Shown here: positions 6,070 to 7,514 of the stretch, one piece after another
How positions within the stretch are numbered: the first letter of the stretch is position 1
Layout of the letters: each line of letters opens with the position of its first letter
Assembly (NCBI GenBank): GCA_934572355.1
Contig: CAKTKV010000079.1
Coordinates: 1-7,514 of the forward strand
Reading direction: 5' to 3'
DNA: 7,514 bases
DNA from: an uncultured Oscillospiraceae bacterium
GTDB taxonomy: Bacteria > Bacillota > Clostridia > Oscillospirales > Oscillospiraceae
Notes under the pieces: model-generated
The model's input: the letters and a program-made list of their open reading frames with translations, nothing else
Databases searched by the model: none
Told to the model about the DNA's origin: nothing
Made by a program: the position numbers and the translations under genes

Positions 6070-6097
6070 ATTATACAACATTAGTCCTTAAAGTCAA
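6070..6097 (-). promoter_or_regulatory. Predicted sigma-A promoter of sigH
   Basis: On the minus strand TTGACT (6097-6092) and a perfect TATAAT (6075-6070) are 16 bases apart in the AT-rich 102-base gap between ruvB and sigH. Transcription would start near 6063, giving a leader of about 28 bases. No terminator hairpin is visible after ruvB, so some read-through from ruvAB is also likely. Confidence 0.75.
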
Positions 6098-6137
6098 TAG
6101 CTTTTTAGTGATTTTTGTATAAAGATGTGTCAAGCTG

Positions 6138-7178
6138 CTAAAAATCCAGCTTCTGCTGCCCAAGAAATTCTATTCCGAGGTGCTCATAAGCCTTGCGCGT
6201 AACGCAGCGGCCGCGCGGCGTTCTTGTCAGAAAGCCGTTTTGCAGCAGATACGGCTCGTAAACATCCTCCAGCGTCACAGACTCCTCGTTTATAGTCGCT
6301 GCCAGCGTTTCCAGCCCGACAGGGCCGCCGTTATAAAACTCGATTATGCTGCGCAGCATCCGCCTGTCGAGCGCGTCCAGACCGAGCTTATCGACCTCGA
6401 GCTTGGAGAGCGCTTCATCCGCGGCCTCTCTTGTAATAACGCCGTCTGCCATTACCTGCGCGTAGTCGCGCACGCGGCGCAGTAAGCGATTCGCGATACG
6501 CGGCGTACCTCGGGAGCGAGACGCGATCTCATACGCGCCGTCCGGTTCTATCGGGACATTCAGTATCCCCGCGGAGCGCACAACGATGCGCCGCAGTTCT
6601 TCCTGGCTGTATAGCTCGAGGCGCAGGGACACGCCGAAGCGGTCACGCAGCGGCGCTGTGAGCTGGCCTGACCGCGTCGTCGCGCCGATCAGGGTGAAAT
6701 GCGGCAGGTCGAGGTGGATAGAGTTTGCCGATGGGCCTTTGCCGAGAATAATGTCTATCGCGTAATCCTCCATTGCGGGATAGAGTATCTCCTCATAGGC
6801 GCGGTTTAATCGGTGTATCTCGTCGACAAAGAGGATGTCGCCTTCGTTCAGGTTTGTCAGCATCGCCACCAAGTCGCCCGGCTTTTCGATCGCAGGTCCG
6901 GATGTTATGCGCATGTTGACGCCCATCTCGTTTGCGATGATCCCCGCAAGTGTAGTTTTGCCGAGTCCCGGGGGGCCATGAAGAAGAACATGGTCAAGTG
7001 ACTCTCCGCGCATTTTTGCAGCGTTGATGAACACCGAAAGGTTCGCCTTGGCCTTCTCCTGCCCGATATACTCGGTCAAAGTCTTCGGCCTCAGCGAGCC
7101 CTCCGCGCTGTCCTCAGGCAGGCTTGCTGCGGTCGTTATGATCTCATTATTTACATCGTCAGAGAAATTGATGCTCAT
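6138..7178 (-). CDS. ruvB: Holliday junction branch migration DNA helicase RuvB
   Basis: AAA+ motor that, loaded by RuvA, pumps DNA through Holliday junctions during recombinational repair. The protein is 346 aa, within the usual 330-350. Order of features: the N-terminal [13 protein letters not shown] signature (28-40); Walker [10 protein letters not shown] (68-76); Walker B ILFVDEIH (115-122, D119 and E120); sensor 1 GATTRSG (165-171); arginine-finger region LRDRFG (177-182); sensor 2 [12 protein letters not shown] (224-235); and a C-terminal winged helix containing [10 protein letters not shown] and [14 protein letters not shown] (311-324), which contacts DNA. ATG 7178 is preceded by GGAG about 8 bases upstream. 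It lies 13 bases after the ruvA stop, the standard ruvAB operon arrangement. The N-terminal 25 residues before the signature are variable and acidic. Confidence 0.98.
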   Translation of the reverse strand: MSINFSDDVNNEIITTAASLPEDSAEGSLRPKTLTEYIGQEKAKANLSVFINAAKMRGESLDHVLLHGPPGLGKTTLAGIIANEMGVNMRITSGPAIEKPGDLVAMLTNLNEGDILFVDEIHRLNRAYEEILYPAMEDYAIDIILGKGPSANSIHLDLPHFTLIGATTRSGQLTAPLRDRFGVSLRLELYSQEELRRIVVRSAGILNVPIEPDGAYEIASRSRGTPRIANRLLRRVRDYAQVMADGVITREAADEALSKLEVDKLGLDALDRRMLRSIIEFYNGGPVGLETLAATINEESVTLEDVYEPYLLQNGFLTRTPRGRCVTRKAYEHLGIEFLGQQKLDF

Positions 7179-7191
7179 TCCGTTTTCTCCA

Positions 7192-7514
7192 TTACTTTAC
7201 CATCTGCTTCAGTACGGTCTTGATGATCTGCTCTGCCGTCATGGACGCTGTGTCGAGCTTATTAATTACCGGTGCAATCTCGGCGCTCGAGTAGCCCAGC
7301 ACCGCAAGACCCGCCGCGGCATCGTTCAGCGCATCGCTACCGCCGGCAGGTACACTCACCGGGGCGGATATTGAAGTGCTGCCACCCATGTCCTTGCTTA
7401 TTTTGTCCTTGAGCTCAAGGATGACCCTCTGCGCGATCTTCTTTCCGATACCAGGCGCGGCCGTAAGCGTTTTTTCATCTCCGGTCATAATAGAAAGCGC
7501 AAGCCCCTCGGGTG
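7192..7514 (-). CDS. ruvA: Holliday junction DNA-binding protein RuvA, 3' part, runs off the right edge
   Basis: RuvA tetramers bind the four-way junction and recruit RuvB. Only the last 106 or so codons are visible of about 200; the open frame continues beyond the window through PEGLALSI ahead of the first internal methionine (7488). The second helix-hairpin-helix is clear as [20 protein letters not shown], which contacts the junction backbone. A flexible Ser/Gly/Pro-rich linker ([17 protein letters not shown]) follows, then the mobile domain III ([19 protein letters not shown] to the end), which binds RuvB. The methionine at 7488 lies inside the HhH domain, so it is not the true start. The gene ends 13 bases before ruvB and must share its transcript; ruvC may lie further upstream, outside the window. 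Confidence 0.95.
   Translation of the reverse strand, partial: PEGLALSIMTGDEKTLTAAPGIGKKIAQRVILELKDKISKDMGGSTSISAPVSVPAGGSDALNDAAAGLAVLGYSSAEIAPVINKLDTASMTAEQIIKTVLKQMVK

Noticed and set aside
6055..6090. A sigma-H-type autoregulatory promoter (AAGGACTAA with GATG) before sigH
   Set aside because: The -35-like part fits loosely but the -10 would be GATG rather than GAAT, so the sigma-A promoter is the better reading.
6088..6137. A second TTGACA box on the minus strand after ruvB as another sigH promoter
   Set aside because: No acceptable -10 lies 16-18 bases downstream of it; the TATACA nearby is too close.

Overview
The window reads as part of the chromosome of an endospore-forming Firmicute, most likely a fairly GC-rich member of the Clostridia (an Oscillospiraceae-like gut or rumen bacterium is my guess). 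The reasons are spoIVA, cwlD and a Spo0H-type sigma factor together, trmK next to a Nif3-family gene, and typical Gram-positive promoters and GGAGG ribosome binding sites. All ten genes lie on the minus strand, so the order of transcription runs from high to low coordinates. Nothing suggests a mobile element, phage, CRISPR array, RNA gene or foreign island.

In order of transcription: the 3' part of ruvA (7514-7192) and complete ruvB (7178-6138) form the RuvAB Holliday-junction branch-migration operon. A 102-base AT-rich gap carries a good sigma-A promoter for sigH (6035-5418), the early-sporulation sigma factor. Behind it are two small cysteine-rich proteins: a double CxxC zinc-ribbon protein (5370-5092) and a DUF1858 redox-disulfide protein (5022-4816), each followed by an intrinsic-terminator-like hairpin. 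Then come trmK (4749-4057), the tRNA m1A22 methyltransferase, overlapping a Nif3/YqfO-family gene (4073-3306).

The sporulation block follows. spoIVA (3210-1732) encodes the spore-coat basement-layer ATPase. Its leader holds a long hairpin that buries the ribosome binding site and overlaps a sigma-E-like promoter. After a near-consensus sigma-A promoter come cwlD (1652-948, cortex muramic-lactam amidase) and radA, which runs off the left end (932-1, 310 of about 450 residues).

Three themes emerge: recombination and branch migration at both ends (RuvAB and RadA), sporulation (SigH, SpoIVA, CwlD), and small metal or redox proteins plus tRNA modification in the middle. The genes are all known families and I see no undescribed multi-gene system. 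The most original signals are in the junctions. The spoIVA leader hairpin should exist only in read-through transcripts, not in transcripts from the local sporulation promoter. Two terminator-like hairpins sit so close to the next start codon that no promoter fits between, which suggests attenuated read-through.
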